Source: Enoplosus armatus (lineage: Eukaryota; Chordata; Actinopteri; Centrarchiformes; Enoplosidae). Taken from it: a DNA stretch of 64,000 nucleotides. Positions within the stretch are counted from its first letter, which is position 1; each line of letters opens with the position of its first letter. The DNA lies in the NCBI RefSeq assembly GCF_043641665.1, contig NC_092180.1, forward strand, positions 9,665,891 to 9,729,890, written 5' to 3'. The position numbers were made by a program, and so were the translations under genes. Under the pieces are notes generated by a model. It was not told the DNA's origin, made no database searches, and saw only the letters and a program-made list of their open reading frames with translations. Shown in pieces: positions 1 through 12,849 of the stretch.

Positions 1-534
1 TCCTCTTTACTCTGCAACTATGCAAAGATGTCCTTGTAATTGGGTGATATTTTTTACTGCAATACCAGCTGCATGCATTTCCATTACATTTCTGTCATAA
101 AATACCCTCCTCACTGTCGTCAACTTAAATGGAATGTCAATACTTAGTGTGTGGAATGGGGAGCGTGGAAATGGGCTTAACACTGGGACCCATAAACATA
201 AAGTTTAATGCCACCACCAAAGGAAGGGCCAATCACAGCCTAGCTTTGCATATCAAAGAATAATAATCACAGATTTTCTTGCCCAGCCATCTCAACAGCT
301 TAATATAAATAACTTAGTAGTACCCTCTTGTGCGCTCTCCTTTTCTAATCATCACTTTTTTCCTTTGCATTGCGCACTTTGCCGTTCATTGCATTAAAAC
401 TGCACAATCCTTCACCCTCATCCCTGTTGTATATTCCCTTTATTTATTTATGTGTATTGTTCAGAAAATCCCAAAATGCAAAAAAATAACAAAATGTAAC
501 TATTTGGAATGAACTATGGATTGGACTGTGGAAT

Positions 535-775
535 AAGTGACAACGCTGCTCAGCTGATCTCCATCTGATGTCCAGAGGGAGATTCCCCACACAGGACCAC
601 TTTATGGGCTCATTTGCATTACCACAGCTCCGACTGTAAGTCAGCAGGCTGCTAAGAAGGAGAAAGCCGTGCCAGTGCAGGGCGATTACAGCCATAATAT
701 ATTAACCCGTACTGGGCAATTTCCAGAGACAAGTCAGATGATGCTGTGATTTATTTTACTGTGCTTTAAGTGTTA
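535..775. promoter_or_regulatory. complex unique block, possible conserved element
   Basis: Balanced composition in an AT-rich neighbourhood. Contains an E-box CAGCTG at 551-556 and a perfect octamer (POU-type) site ATTTGCAT at 612-619. Enhancer function is inference from site content only. Confidence 0.25.
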
Positions 776-1174
776 ACTATTAACACTACTATAGGTGGAA
801 TATGGTCATTGTTATATATCGTCTGTTCAGACGACAGCACTCAGTTTGCCATCCTCACATCCATTTAATGAAAAAACTTTTTTGTAATTAGAATTTGACA
901 TCATAACGTACTAATGGTGTTAATATATTGATGTGACTACTTAATGAATAAATAAACAAACTAAAGGCTAAATAAATAACTAATGATAGAAGAGCAGCCT
1001 GAGTCATCCACATAACATACAAAGTATTGTTTTTCCCTCTTGAGTCTTACCACTAGTCACAAGATAAACATCATGTTCTTTTCTTTGCAGTACACGCACA
1101 CACACAACACTTGTTGAGAAACGAAGGTTGTCTTGTGATGTCAAGGAAGAGTGCGTACAGTGGTATCTCTGAGG

Positions 1175-1330
1175 TAATTAAACAGAACTAAAGGTCTGCT
1201 GTGACTGGGAAGGCTTGGCAGGGCTAGACTAATGGGAAAGCTGATTAAAGTGTGTTTCATCCCCCTAATGAAACTCATCTTCTCAACCCACAGCATACAG
1301 ACAAGTTCAACAGAGTAGCTTTACAGGTCC
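1175..1330. promoter_or_regulatory. complex unique block with homeodomain-type sites
   Basis: TAATTA at 1175-1180, CTGATTAAAG at 1241-1250 and a third TAAT core near 1266, spaced over about 100 bases of otherwise balanced sequence. No open frame crosses the block. Confidence 0.2.
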
Positions 1331-1494
1331 GTGGAGACTTTAAGCAGTATGTTGTTATTCTTACCTTTACATGTTGGTCATAAAAGTTCATTTTCTTCGG
1401 GATTACCACTGTGATCCAAAGCAACACTAATTATTTGTGATAAAGATGAACTTGAACAGCTACTGTAGTATTGTAAGACCTGTAACTATACTTT

Positions 1495-1670
1495 ACATAT
1501 ACTTTCATTTGCCAGACCCTTTTTCCCAAAGCAACTTACAGTAAGTGCTTTTAACCTCCATAGGAAAAACAGCTAGATCTCATAAAAAACTGTAAGTGCA
1601 TCCCTCCTGAACAAACAGCTAACAATAGGCCCATAGCTACAATACAAATGCTTAGTACAAGAACAAGTAT
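1495..1670 (+). repeat. teleost dispersed repeat ('ccaaagcgacttaca' type), diverged
   Basis: The segment 'catttgccagaccctttt' followed by 'cccaaagcaacttacagt' and 'aagtgc' matches a very common fish repeat whose core is remembered as 'catttagcagacgctttt' / 'ccaaagcgacttaca'. The sequence after it (aacaaacagctaacaa..., aagaacaagt) fits the same family's continuation. The copy is diverged and its ends are not sharply defined. The class of the element (DNA transposon or other) is not certain. Confidence 0.6.
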
Positions 1671-1900
1671 TCATCTGTGGAAAACACTTTTTGGACACAG
1701 AGGTAGTAGATTCTGATTCTGATTTGAACCAGAAGCTATTTGGCAAAAACACCCAGGGCTTTAATTTCATGATGGCACATAGCTGAGTGTTGTGCTGACA
1801 AAGCCACACAGTTTGTCAAGTGTTTTCCTACTCATGCCCATTTGGTATTTTGGTGACTCACTATGAACTTGACTCTGTTCAATTGCAAAGGTAGATAGTA

Positions 1901-2180
1901 CGCAGGACGGTTCAGTGGTTAGAACTGTCATTCCTCAGCAAAGGGAGTTCTGAATCCTTGTGTATTTCATGTGTTCCACTTTCCTACCAGAGTTCGCAGT
2001 CTAGGTAAACTGCAAACTCTAAATTGCCCATAGACATGAAAAACATTGTCTGTTGATGCTTGCTAGCCCTGTAACAAAATGGCAACCTTCCCAGTGTGTA
2101 TGCTGTCTCTTGCCCAGTGCATGCTGGAATAGGCTCTAAACCCCCACTAAGCCTGCACAGGTTAAGCAGGTATAAAATGT
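1901..2180 (+). mobile_element. degraded tRNA-derived-looking SINE, fish type
   Basis: A-box-like 'ggttcagtggttag' at 1909-1922 and B-box-like 'gttctgaatcc' near 1948-1958 give the internal pol III promoter layout. The body then follows the familiar fish repeat in order: 'ctctaaattgccca', 'gctagccctgtaacaaaatgg', 'cttgcccagtgcatgctgg', 'aataggctct', and the closing 'ggttaagcaggtata'. Many substitutions show it is old and inactive. No clear target-site duplication was found. Confidence 0.75.
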
Positions 2181-2399
2181 AGGTGTGAAGGTTTTCTGGT
2201 AGATTTGAGCTTGCATTGCTCGGCTACTCACATTTATACGTAGAACAGATCTTATCCAAAAACAGTCTTAACTTCTGGACTTTCTTGTATGTATTGTATG
2301 TATATATGTACATATATATGTGTCTGGCATAAGTGATTGTCACCAGCAAATATTGTTTGCCAGGATGTGTGAAATGAGAACTGTGGAAGTGTCAGCACC

Positions 2400-2740
2400 C
2401 TCTGAAAATGTCAGGAAAATGGCTGGAGGATGCCCCTTTCTGTTGTCAAACCATCCCTGCTGTCAACCAATCAGTCCTGAGTGGCTCTTTATCTATGTGT
2501 ATATATCATTTAACCTGTTCTTTAATTGAGCAATGGTTTCTCTGGGACATGAACCACACAGGAAGCAAATGCGTTACTGTATATCCTCCCACGCGAATAT
2601 ATGGTGCCATTTATTCGCTTGTCATGATGATGCATCTCCCACACAAGGAGATTAGTTTCTTTTTGGGAGGGGCTTTTTTGTCCAGACTGTTGTGATGTAA
2701 CTGGTCATGGCGGATGCCAGTCCCACCCACACCAACTGAA
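2400..2740. promoter_or_regulatory. complex unique block with CCAAT motif
   Basis: Includes CCAATCA at 2467-2473 and a 'tgatgatgcat' stretch near 2626-2636, in balanced sequence over about 340 bases. Overlapping frames of 69 and 95 codons in two phases are inconsistent with each other and unsupported by splice sites, so I treat it as non-coding. Confidence 0.2.
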
Positions 2741-3539
2741 AATGTATTCCTCCATTCCCCTATTCCACTGCAGCATAGTCGTGCAACATGCCTCTAGCCA
2801 CAAAATTACCAAAAGTTAGTTGCCACAGGCTGTTGAGGATGCATTATGATGCCTTGCTGGTTTCATTTCTGTCTCATTTTCGTCTCCATTTGTCATTGTC
2901 TCCTCAACAACAGTGTAAATTTCTGGAATACTTTCAATGTGGGACTCTCCATCAATCATGCCAGCCCCAGTCTCTTCAGCCTCTCTACTGGTTCAATTAA
3001 ATTGGAAACCAAATCAATTTTATCCCAAAAGACCAAATCACTTACACCACTAAGTTTGTCTTGGACAGATCCTTACATTTTATTTGTTTTGATACATTTA
3101 ATTGCCTGACAGTACAAATTGGGAAGTCCAAATATCCATTTTAATGCTAATTGCAGGTAAATGAAGAGGAAAGATGTGAATACCAACAAACCGGAACCAC
3201 ACGTACTGTTTAAAGCAGAAAATATAAAGGCAAGAGAAAGACTCCTCATTTCTTTAATTATCTGTTTATTTTTTGCTGCGACATTTCGATCCAAAATGTT
3301 CTACTTTTGCCATGTCAGGTAATGTGTAAAGTGCATTGAAACCTCGTGTCACTGCCAGCACTCAATCAATCTCAATAACCTGTTTTATTCATGGACCTTA
3401 TTTGTGTTGTCAGCGTTGACAGTATCACACACTGAAACCAAGAATTTACCACGATCACTCTGACATAGCAGAGTGAAAAATCATCAATTATAATGTAGCC
3501 AACTCTCACTTCCCCTCTCTCTGTCACTTATCACACTGG

Positions 3540-3680
3540 TGATGAATGGCTAGGTACTAATAAATAATCTCACATTCTGGGCGGTTTATGGAGAAGGACT
3601 GCCATTAATTAGAGTGACAGACAAGTGGAATCTATTAAGAAGTTGCATAATGAGAAAAAGGTTCGGAGTATTGCTCTACC
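3540..3680. promoter_or_regulatory. enhancer-like block: homeodomain site next to TALE site
   Basis: ATTAATTAG at 3604-3612 is followed two bases later by TGACAG at 3615-3620, the core bound by MEIS/TGIF-type TALE homeodomain proteins. The surrounding sequence is unique and well mixed. Regulatory role is inferred. Confidence 0.28.
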
Positions 3681-4699
3681 TTTCTTTCACCTATTTCCCT
3701 CATCTTTCTCCAATAATTGGAAGGATTTGTGAGGGAAAATGTTGCGAGAAAAGTTTCTTGTTAAAATGGTCGTAGCACATTTTAGTAATAGAATGTTGAT
3801 TTTAACATTTACAGGTAACAGCAGCCGTAAGTCCACACAACTCAGGTTTAATTTCCAATAAGATTAATAACAACCTGAATACAACACAAGGCTTTAAAAT
3901 ACTTTCACAAAATGTTTATGGTGTTGATGTCCACTTGTGTATCAAAAAATTCAAAAGTGTTGATGTTTTTGAGAAGCTGACTGCTATTCTGTCATCTTTT
4001 GAACAGAAAAATATGGTACAGTAATGCATTTTCAGTTGGTGCTTGCATGCTTGCTATCATACAAATAACCATACAATAATAAAATAACTGTATAATGGTA
4101 TGGAGTTATGTAGACCAACTGCTTAAAAATGCCACCTCACTTGGTTTGTATTTTCATGGTCGCTGGTTTGGAGATGTCCCACCTACAGTATGGGACCTAA
4201 ATGGACAAGCCCTAACTATTCTTTCACGTCCTTTAAATCAATCCTTCATGGCACTACTTTTTTACTTTTTAAATGAGTATTTGCCTTTATAATTAGCACT
4301 AGATATGGAAGATGAGGCCATTGGGAATATCAACACAACAAAAAGTCGCAATTCGTGAACACAGAGGTCGTGTATACCACAAGAGGGGGGCGTTCATGTG
4401 GACTCTTCTCGTAAACAACTGTCGAGAGATGATGTTGTACCTGGTTGAATTGGACAGTATGTTTTCATCCACTCAATATGGTCCATTATACTATAACTGT
4501 TAACTGAGCCAGTGTGTACGTAATTCTTTAACTTCACATTCAAAATGTGTGTGCGTGTTGTGGTGGGAGGTGGTAGCTGTTTATTTGTTTATGTTTGTGT
4601 GTGTGTGAGTCAGACTATGTTAACAGTTTCATGCCAATGACAGCCGACAGTCTGACAGACTGACTGGCATGTTGCCATTCAACATACTTAAGCCTAACA

Positions 4700-5180
4700 C
4701 AGCATCAATAAAAAGTCTCCACCTGTGTTGCATAGCTAAATAAAGCTGCGAGCAGTTAATACATCGGTAGCCAAGCTGTAAACAGATAAATAACCGAGAA
4801 TAAGCGCAAGTGAGTTGACTATTTTAAGGAGACAGAAAACTGTCTTAAGTAAGCAAGTTTGGCAAACAATATGGCCTGTGCTGATAAGAAGCACGAGTCG
4901 GGTGCTATATAGTGCTGCTGCCCAGATAACCCATTCCCTCCTTTCTCTCTGCTTCTGCTCTGTGTTGTTGTTGGTCATCTGGAAGTCAGTTAAAGACAGT
5001 GATTTATGCCTGGGGCTTCATGCAGCATAGCCTCATTACACACAGCCATTTTGAGAATCAGCAGATAATTACAGTATACATCATAGACCTCATGGGGCCC
5101 AACAGATTCAGTCTATTCCACTGGCCTGTCATTTAGGCCATAGGGCCCCAGGAATGGAAAACTGGATTCTAACCTCATTT
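4700..5180. promoter_or_regulatory. complex unique block containing a nested hairpin
   Basis: Contains TAATTAC at 5066-5072 and a two-level inverted repeat at 5093-5150: outer arms tggggccc/gggcccca, inner arms ggcct/aggcc. GC content rises clearly above the flanks around the hairpin. Could be a cis-regulatory element or a structured transcript segment. Confidence 0.25.
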
Positions 5181-5585
5181 GGAGTATAATTTGCTCTTCA
5201 TTTTATAGGAATTCTTGTTGAAAATTCGCTGTGGAATGTTGAATTGGCATTTTTTAATTGCTCTACAGTGAATAGCCATTATAGTTAACGATTGTTTGCT
5301 AATGGTATATCTTTATTCAGTAAAGACAGTATTGAGTCAAGCTCCTTTGAGGGCAGTAAAGGTTTGATAAATATGATGACTTAGATATTTTAAAGTATTT
5401 TACTTTGTTATTGTGTTTACTTTTCTTTGCACAGGAGTGAAATATATTGGGGTTTGTGAGCTCTTACACCTGAAAAAGTATTTTTCCACAACTACTTGTA
5501 TAAATGACGAACAAACCAAAGCTAAGCAAGCAATTCTAACAGACTTTTTTTTCAATCTTCCATGAAGGGAACATTAACTCGTGCC

Positions 5586-5655
5586 CGAACTGAACTGAAC
5601 CCTGAATATCTGGACCTCCGTCCGCGAGCTGAGCTGAACCCTGAATATTGGACCC
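5586..5655. repeat. imperfect tandem duplication, ~39-base period
   Basis: 'gaactgaaccctgaatat' at about 5592 recurs as 'gagctgaaccctgaatat' at about 5631, two copies only, each followed by a tggacc-type tail. It is locally GC-richer than its surroundings. Confidence 0.6.
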
Positions 5656-8089
5656 CTTGCACCCCTTTAGTGAGTACTGACGGTCCCATTTCTCACTAAA
5701 TGATCACCATAGATTCACTCAACGCAAGTCATTACTTTTAATAAACTCAAATTATGTTGTACAGCAGTTTTACTTTCACATCCCATGCAATGGCATTTTA
5801 AGCTCTGCTATGATTTGTTAGATTCTGTATCATTTTCTCATTCATGACTCCATCCATGCTTAGGCATGCTTCTATGTGAGACACTGCACTGAAACAGACT
5901 CTGCTTTCTTCATATTTCCTCCTTCTTCCCTACACAATGTTTAAGTATATATTACCTCTTAGTTACTGTGGCATATTGTACTTACAACATCATTAAATTC
6001 AGGGCTGAATGTGCTGCTAATATTCATGCCATTTTTACTTGAGTAATAAGTATTTGTCTCATTACCTCCATGCTTAGAAAACACAGTGCTTGATAGTCAT
6101 CTGGGGGTTGGTGGAGGTTTGCTTGTGTTGCTGTGCTTGCACACTGATGAATCTTAATGATGTCAGTTTTTCTTACTCTCTGTTATCAACTACAGTATGT
6201 CAACATGGGGAGGGTTTCTTGTAAACTAGGAGTCTCACCATATTCTGCCTCCATTGTAATCCGCAATGCCAAGTTTATTCATTTTTGCCCTTTCATGATG
6301 CAGGAACAATTTGCTGTCTGCAAATTCCTTACTGTCATTGTGTATAAGACACAATGCTGTTTGGAGCTCTATCCAATCACCACTGCTTTAACTACTGTAT
6401 CTTTTTGCCTTTCTATCTTTATCTATATCTATCTATCCTTGATGATCCCTGCATTGTGTGCACAGAATATTCCACTGGAAAACTTGGACCTTGAGGTTTC
6501 TTTGAATGAGTTCAAGGTCTTTGCCCAGGCATTTGTGAATCCATAGAGAGTTATTGATTTGAATAAGTTGTGGTCAGTAGAGCCCCTTTATGTCAGCCAT
6601 GTCTGTGTCTCCTCATTTTAATCATATTTTATATTGCTGCTGCTATGTTATTGTTGTGTGAACTATAGCTGAGGGATTGAAGCATACAAAACAAATAAGC
6701 AACCACTCTTTTAATTATAGCTTAAAAATGTATATATATATAGCTTACAAAGTATTGATCAGTGCATTTGACATTGTGTCTTACATTTTGCCAGGGCATT
6801 GTAGACTTTATTTGTGTTTTTTATAAATACTTAAGGGAGAAAACAGTTTGCTTTGCTTTACAAATCATTATCTTGTAGATGTATTCTCATTAGTTGTGCT
6901 CTCAGTTTTTTCCCTACAATCAACATTTATCACCTGTTGTGCACCCTTGGGTCCACCATCAGCAAGTGGGGAAAGCTAACAAGACAAAGGTATAGACACA
7001 ATGTAAACACAGGGAAGGGATCTCCCTCTTACCCAAACTCCCTTGGGCTGGATCAAATCCTCAGGTACAGCGCTGAGTTGAGCACTGATTTTACTGCAGT
7101 GGCTACACATGTAGCACAACTAGCTTGATACTCGAACCCTTAGATCATTGTAAAAGTCACAGACAGCTGTATCAAGTTATTTTTGTCTCATTCTTGTGTG
7201 GGCAGTTGATTTAGAATGAGAGAAAGACTTCGATGTGCTTGCATTATGTGAGTAAAAATACTTTTCTACTTCCTTCTGTGTATGTGCTGGGTGAGCAGCT
7301 TTCTTTGAAATGAATGGACTGCCATGTTTGAATATTTCAACCCTTGTTTAATACATCTGTGGCTGTGAGCACAAGATGCCTTTTGACCTCTGCCTGCCAT
7401 ATTCTCCTGCTCCTCCTCACAATCGCACATACTCTCCTCAGGCCATGTTTAACTATGCTAAACTTACAACTTACAGTATACTGGGCACAGAGTGAAGGCA
7501 AGCACTGCACAATCACACTGTAATGTTCTACTTTCAGCCTGATCTACACTAGAGTGATGTGGAACTGCTGTCCTAAGACTCTGTCTTTTTTCTCTCCTCT
7601 TTTCTCTCTTTCTTACTCTCTCCAGTCTCACGCAATACATCAGAATTCTTATTAAAGAACTACAGATGCAGAAGCTCATCATGTAAATATCTCAGATGGT
7701 ATCCCTTAGGATCTCCTTTAATGTCCGCAAAGCTGCTTGTAGACATTGTTCCTGAATTTGTGTGATTTCATCAAATGGAAACCCCACAGGTGATTTAAAT
7801 AAACAGCCCTCTTTTTAAAATTTAATGAATGTTTCTTATGTGTACCCGTCCAGTGGTAAAGCAGCATCTTGTACAAATACGCCATTGCGGCTTCTCTTAT
7901 TTGATTAGAATCGGAGGTTCAATTAACAAATGTTACTTTTATCTTTGCTGTGAGACATCTTTCTTTCATTAACCTGAGACATATTCCCCAAACATATAAA
8001 TGGTTTAGGGACCTGTGATATGATATATTGGACAGTCTGTGTTTTGTGTCTCCCTAAAGCTTACAAAGTCAATATTTGGACTTTAGCCT

Positions 8090-8218
8090 GATTTAATGAA
8101 CAGAATTTCTCTCCCAAGCTGTATTCAATGGGAGATCTCTCTGGCTTCGTTAAAGCACTGCGCTGTTTGCTTATTGGGCCTCATCGGACTGAAGAAGCTC
8201 AAAGACAAACACCCGCAT

Positions 8219-8254
<36 letters not shown>

Positions 8255-8470
8255 CAGACACACACGCACAAGCACACACACACACACACACACACACATG
8301 CACACACTTACACAAATTCATGCATGCTCACACACCATCACCACAGAGGAGGCCCCTTTCTTCCAGCCCAAGAGGGAATGATGACTCTCATTATCGCCTC
8401 AAAGCAAGATGGCCACAGTGCCCCTACTCAGCAGCCCTATTAAGTTACCAGACAGCTTTATTGTATTGGT
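8090..8470. promoter_or_regulatory. complex unique block interrupted by a CA microsatellite
   Basis: Balanced sequence on both sides (8090-8215 and 8345-8470) flanks the CA tract, suggesting the microsatellite expanded inside a once-continuous element. The overlapping 115- and 133-codon frames are mostly translated CA repeat (His-Thr) and are not genes. Confidence 0.2.
8218..8333. repeat. (CA)n microsatellite, interrupted
   Basis: About 16 clean CA units from 8220, then 'tcaga', 'cgcacaag' and 'catg' interruptions with further CA runs to about 8333. Long and interrupted, so probably old and length-polymorphic. Confidence 0.95.
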
Positions 8471-11400
8471 GTTCGATAATTTCCTTTCCTCTGTCATTCA
8501 GAGTACATCAGGGAGTTTTTGTATGGTGAGGGAGGGGTTGGCAGAATGGCAAGAGCTGACGTGAAAAGGCACAGCTGACTGAAATTATTCCCTCCCACGT
8601 TTGGTGAATCTTTGACAGTTGAGCAGTCCTTGGACACACAGACACCTTCCCACCATACATTGTTTAATGTGATGCAAAAGTTGTGTGGATAGTAATGGAA
8701 TAGCTTGAGTTTATCATGTAAACAGGTCACAACACTCAACAAATTGCAGAGTAGTTGTTTTGCGGCAGGATGAATACATTAAGAAAGTGGAAAAGTCACC
8801 CCACAGACTGCATATATCCCATTGATTTATTGGGAGTTTTTCACTCTGTGGTCTCCAGACTCATAGGGATCAATATATTTGCTTCCATGTATATCTATTA
8901 CCAGTGTCTGGAACACTGGAGTTACCATATGTATTCAAATATTGGCGTGGGTGGAATCCAAAACAATCAATGCTGTATGAAACTAAAATGAACTGTGATA
9001 CATAAATCCCTTTTTTATTCACAAAATTACACATTACAACTTGGGAAGATATTCATTTAGCTTAAGCTTTTCAGTATTTAAAAATTAAGACAGATGTAAA
9101 GTGACTGATGTTTACCTTTTAGTTTCACCAGGCACAGGTGCACTCTAAGCGTGCTCTATTCTAACTTTTTAGCATCCTAAGTCTAAGTCATTAAGATTTA
9201 GTTTTAGACAAGGTTACTGTGGGTAATGCTGGAAATACATCCTAACAACAATTATTATGGCTCCGCAATTTCAGGACTGCAAAGCAGGGTTGAGTTTTAA
9301 GACATCAACATCTGAACCAAGTTAAGATGAGGGAGTCAGGAAAGCAGGAGTACCATCTGAGCAAACGGCGGAGAGAGGACACCTTTCTTAGATGCACATT
9401 AGAAGTTTAATCAGCTTTGATTACAGACCTTTTAATGATAAATTGAATTAAATGTTAGATCATTTCTTCACTGAAAAAAGTGGTTGGTAAAAAGGAAAGG
9501 AAAGGATGCCCACCACCACTAGGTTTTTGCACTGTTTAGAGGGAAAATATGAAGAGAAAGTTTATCATTACCCTGTAGAAGACGAAACAGCATGTATGTG
9601 GTTTTACTTGTTTTAAGTGATTGATCTTCACTGTTGACCTTCAAAAGTGACACATCATCAATGACTTTCAGTATTCATATAGTAACGTTGCAGTTTTGCG
9701 AGTGTCTACCATACCAAGGTGACATTAGGGATGTTGTCAAAAACAATCCATGCAGATGTCTCTGTGGAGGCTGAAGATGAGCCAACGACGAATACAGTTA
9801 GGTGGTTTACACAAAGGGTAAATGCATTACTTTCTAAAATGTACTTATTGACCAAGCTGAAAAATCACATTAGCAAAATGTTGCAGACACTTGCAGCTAT
9901 TAATGTTGACAGTATTTGGACCTTTGAATGAGACTGTGATGGAGTGCTAAATCATGTTTGGGTATGAGCTGAGACGAGAGAGGAGACTTCAGGGAGTTTG
10001 GAAATACAATAGCTAGTAATACTACAGCAGTATCACATGGGGCTTCAGAAAGATACAATTTGTAAACGACACAGCAGTAAATGAGCTAACCCTAATCCTA
10101 ACTCTTTGGATTTTCTTCTAGGGTCAATTTTCAGATTTTGAAAGGTCATATCTTTTCCGCCGCTGTTCTATTTTTGACCCCAAAGATAAAGCCAGATAAA
10201 GAACTGTAACTATATTCCAGTGTTTCAAAAGTTATCATTACAGGTAAAAAAAAAAAAAAAAAGGTTTGCTAAAATGGGATACGTCAGACACCAGTATGAT
10301 GGTGTCAGCTTTGAAACAAGAATAGCTGGTGCATAATGGAACTGTTTTCTAGTGTTTAACATAATTAAAGGTCAAAGTTTCAAATGGTTAAAGGCCATGT
10401 TTGCTACATCACTCATCTAATCTTGGCACCAAATGTACAATGCATCTTACTACTGACTGGCCCATGGGGTGCCTGTATTAGTCAGAGATTGGTTTGACAT
10501 GTTTGTTTGCTATCAGTGCTTTTTAATGTAATTATATGTCTTTGGATATGAATCTTTATCAATCAGAAGTAGTTACAGCATTTTGTTTTTGTTATACTTT
10601 TTTTTCAAATGCCATATTTTTGATCTTTCACAGTAACTGCTACAATTTAGAAAAATTAGCTAATCAAAAACATTTGATTGAAGCTCTTAAAATGATTTTC
10701 ACCTATTATTTCTGTATTTAGTACTGTGGATTTTTCAGAAAATATTTCTTTTGATTTTTTTTACTAATACCAGGAAGCAGGGCCTCACTCTGGATAGTGC
10801 CTTGCAGCACAGTATGCAACAAGCCTCTGTTTGAATAGCCTTCTGTGAATCTAGTCAAAAAAATCGCCTTTCTAGACCACAGTAGCTTTTGTACAGAAAT
10901 GTTATTTTCTGCAACAAAGCTTTTTTTGTTTGGATTTGGAAACTGCTGCATGTTGTACAGGCTCTGTTGACAAGAAAACTTTAAGGTGAGATTCATCAGT
11001 AATCCTAAGAGAGGTGCAGTTGTCATTGTGAGTGTTTGCCTGAGACTATGTCTCAATCAGGTACACCAGAGTAATGCTCCATGGACTACAGAGTGGAAAA
11101 AATGTGATAAAACCAGAGAGAGGAGGAAAGGCCCTGGGTGATATTACTTTATATGAAACCAGTTCTGCTCTATTCTAAAATTCCAAATGATATTGCCTTT
11201 ATACATTGCTATGCTTTAGTCAGCCTTTCTGCTTCTTGAGCACTGATGCTCTGTTCATGTTATGGTAAGGCACAAGCTAGCTAAAAGAATTGCAATTGTG
11301 CCAAGAAGTTTTGCCTTGGGAAAGCTTAATTTGTTTACATTCAGCAATTACTAAATAATATAAGCTGTCTCAAAAGTAGGTGGTATTTTTATTTGTCGTT

Positions 11401-12179
11401 TCCTTTTTTCCAGCAATGCAAATACACACAAAAACCACACTCACTTTCCCTTTCATTGCTTGTAATACTCCTCTTCTCCTTTCCCTCATCATCTACGTTG
11501 CTTCTTATATTACATGGATGATTCCAGTTGTCCAACACACACTGAACAATCAATGAAACCCTTGAGGGCGGAGTCATACACACTCTTGCTTGTGACGGAT
11601 TTATGTATTGTGGTGGTTACTGGAGACAGATACACAGTGTTCAATCCATGAATGCTCGCACTGTGCTTGTGTCATCCTTTGCCTAAGTTGGAAAAACATG
11701 TGACAGGTTTTCACACACAACTGCTTTTACCACTGACTCTTAGTGGGAACTTGTATGTTTGGACTCTTCAGGCGTTTGTGCCTTTTCATGAAACAACGAC
11801 AGTGGGTGAATAAAAGGAAAGCTTACAAAAATGTTCAAACTAACTAGTCCAAGCATTACATATAACATTCAAATGGTGTATTTTAAATTGATGACACTTA
11901 AATAACTACAACATTAAACGTGTTTATACTTAAGTATGTGTTTTCTACACAAAGTGGAAACCTAGCTACCTGTCTAAAATCATAAGGCAGTAGTGAAGTC
12001 AGGAGTAATGGCGACGACCTGGATTAAGCTGCAGTGGCTTTGTATGACACACTACTTACTCTTCTTGCTGTTCGACTTTCTCTGAAGGTCAGTTTGGCCA
12101 TTAGCTAGATCAGCCTAACACTGTGTGCCCCACCTCTCCACTCCAATTCTTCTCATCTCCCCTCTCCTCACTTCTCCTC
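8471..12179. other. non-coding interval
   Basis: AT-rich unique DNA. A 17-base poly-A run sits at 10246-10262. No splice-bounded frame was found. The 112-codon minus-strand frame at 10718-11056 has no recognisable domain. Confidence 0.55.
10246..10262 (+). repeat. poly(A) run
   Basis: Seventeen consecutive A following 'ttacaggt'. It could mark the 3' end of a retroposed element, but no recognisable SINE, LINE or processed-gene body lies upstream. Confidence 0.85.
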
Positions 12180-12560
12180 CCCTTTCCGTGGTCTGAGGAG
12201 AGATGTGATGGGGCTAAATTTATCTTCACAGAAACCAAAGCTAATATGTTAAAAGAGAACTCCTGCCAGCTTGGTAACTGACTGCTGACCGTGATCAACT
12301 TCACCTTCGCGAGGCGTCTGTCAAAATAACATGCACCCATTTCTCCTCTACCCTTCTCTCCATCCTTCTTTCTTTTTATCCTCCTCCTCAACTCGATCCT
12401 CCCATCCCCTTTTTTATTAACAACGGAGCTGGTGGCTTGTGATAACTGGTCACTCCTCCAGGCGTTGAAAGGCAAGGACACTCTATTATCCTAGCTAGAT
12501 GGATGGGTTGAAATATTGCCTGCAAGTGGTAGAGCCTGCCAAATCCTCCAGTCTTAAAAC
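12180..12560. promoter_or_regulatory. complex unique block with GATA-type sites
   Basis: AGATAA-type sites appear at 12220-12225 (reverse orientation) and GATAA at 12441-12445, within non-repetitive sequence bracketed by a pyrimidine-rich stretch (12330-12420). Overlapping minus-strand frames of 111-123 codons in different phases are not supported by splice sites. Confidence 0.2.
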
Positions 12561-12849
12561 CCCTTTGTCTCTGACAAGGAGGGACATTAGTGTGAGGGCC
12601 AGGTTCTTGGATAGGGATATGCTTCTCTGAATACAACATGGAGGGAGTAAGGCGGACACAGAAGTGCATATGTGTGGAAAGGAATCCAGAAACTATACAA
12701 TGTCTTTGTTTGCTTAAGAACATTGTGTGAAAATCTTAAATTACTGTGAGTAGCTACTGTATTGTATAACTCTCTCTGTCCTCCCGACTCTCCCCCATAT
12801 GGGTGTGTGCATGTGCATGACAAAGAGAGAGAGGGAATACTTTGTATAC

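Larger units (their letters stand above)
1..1490. other. AT-rich non-coding interval
   Basis: No open frame with splice signals or a recognisable product occurs here. The stretch is AT-rich unique DNA with two denser blocks (535-775 and 1175-1330) listed separately. The two frames of 60-83 codons near 330-695 have no acceptor or donor sites and no protein-like character. Confidence 0.6.
2181..8089. other. non-coding interval, mostly unique DNA
   Basis: Holds the blocks at 2400-2740, 3540-3680 and 4700-5180, a short imperfect tandem duplication at 5586-5655 and short TA runs (2298-2321, 6729-6742). The longest frame (6157-6546, +) ends in a protein-like stretch after a weak 'gtgcacag' acceptor but has nothing recognisable. 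7400-7640 is pyrimidine-rich. No gene seen. Confidence 0.55.

Noticed and set aside
6157..6546. 129-codon frame ending in a protein-like stretch (ENLDLEVSLNEFKVFAQ)
   Set aside because: The only acceptor (gtgtgcacag) has a poor pyrimidine tract, and the upstream part is Cys/Ile-rich and unlike a protein domain.
8096..8529. 115- and 133-codon open frames
   Set aside because: Mostly His/Thr repeats from the CA microsatellite, in two overlapping phases.
9569..9580. 'taccctgtagaa', the first 12 bases of miR-10-like mature sequence
   Set aside because: The match stops after 12 bases, and neither flank contains the expected star strand or a foldable hairpin.
10246..10262. Poly-A tail of a processed pseudogene
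   Set aside because: No recognisable transcript-like sequence upstream and no flanking duplication.
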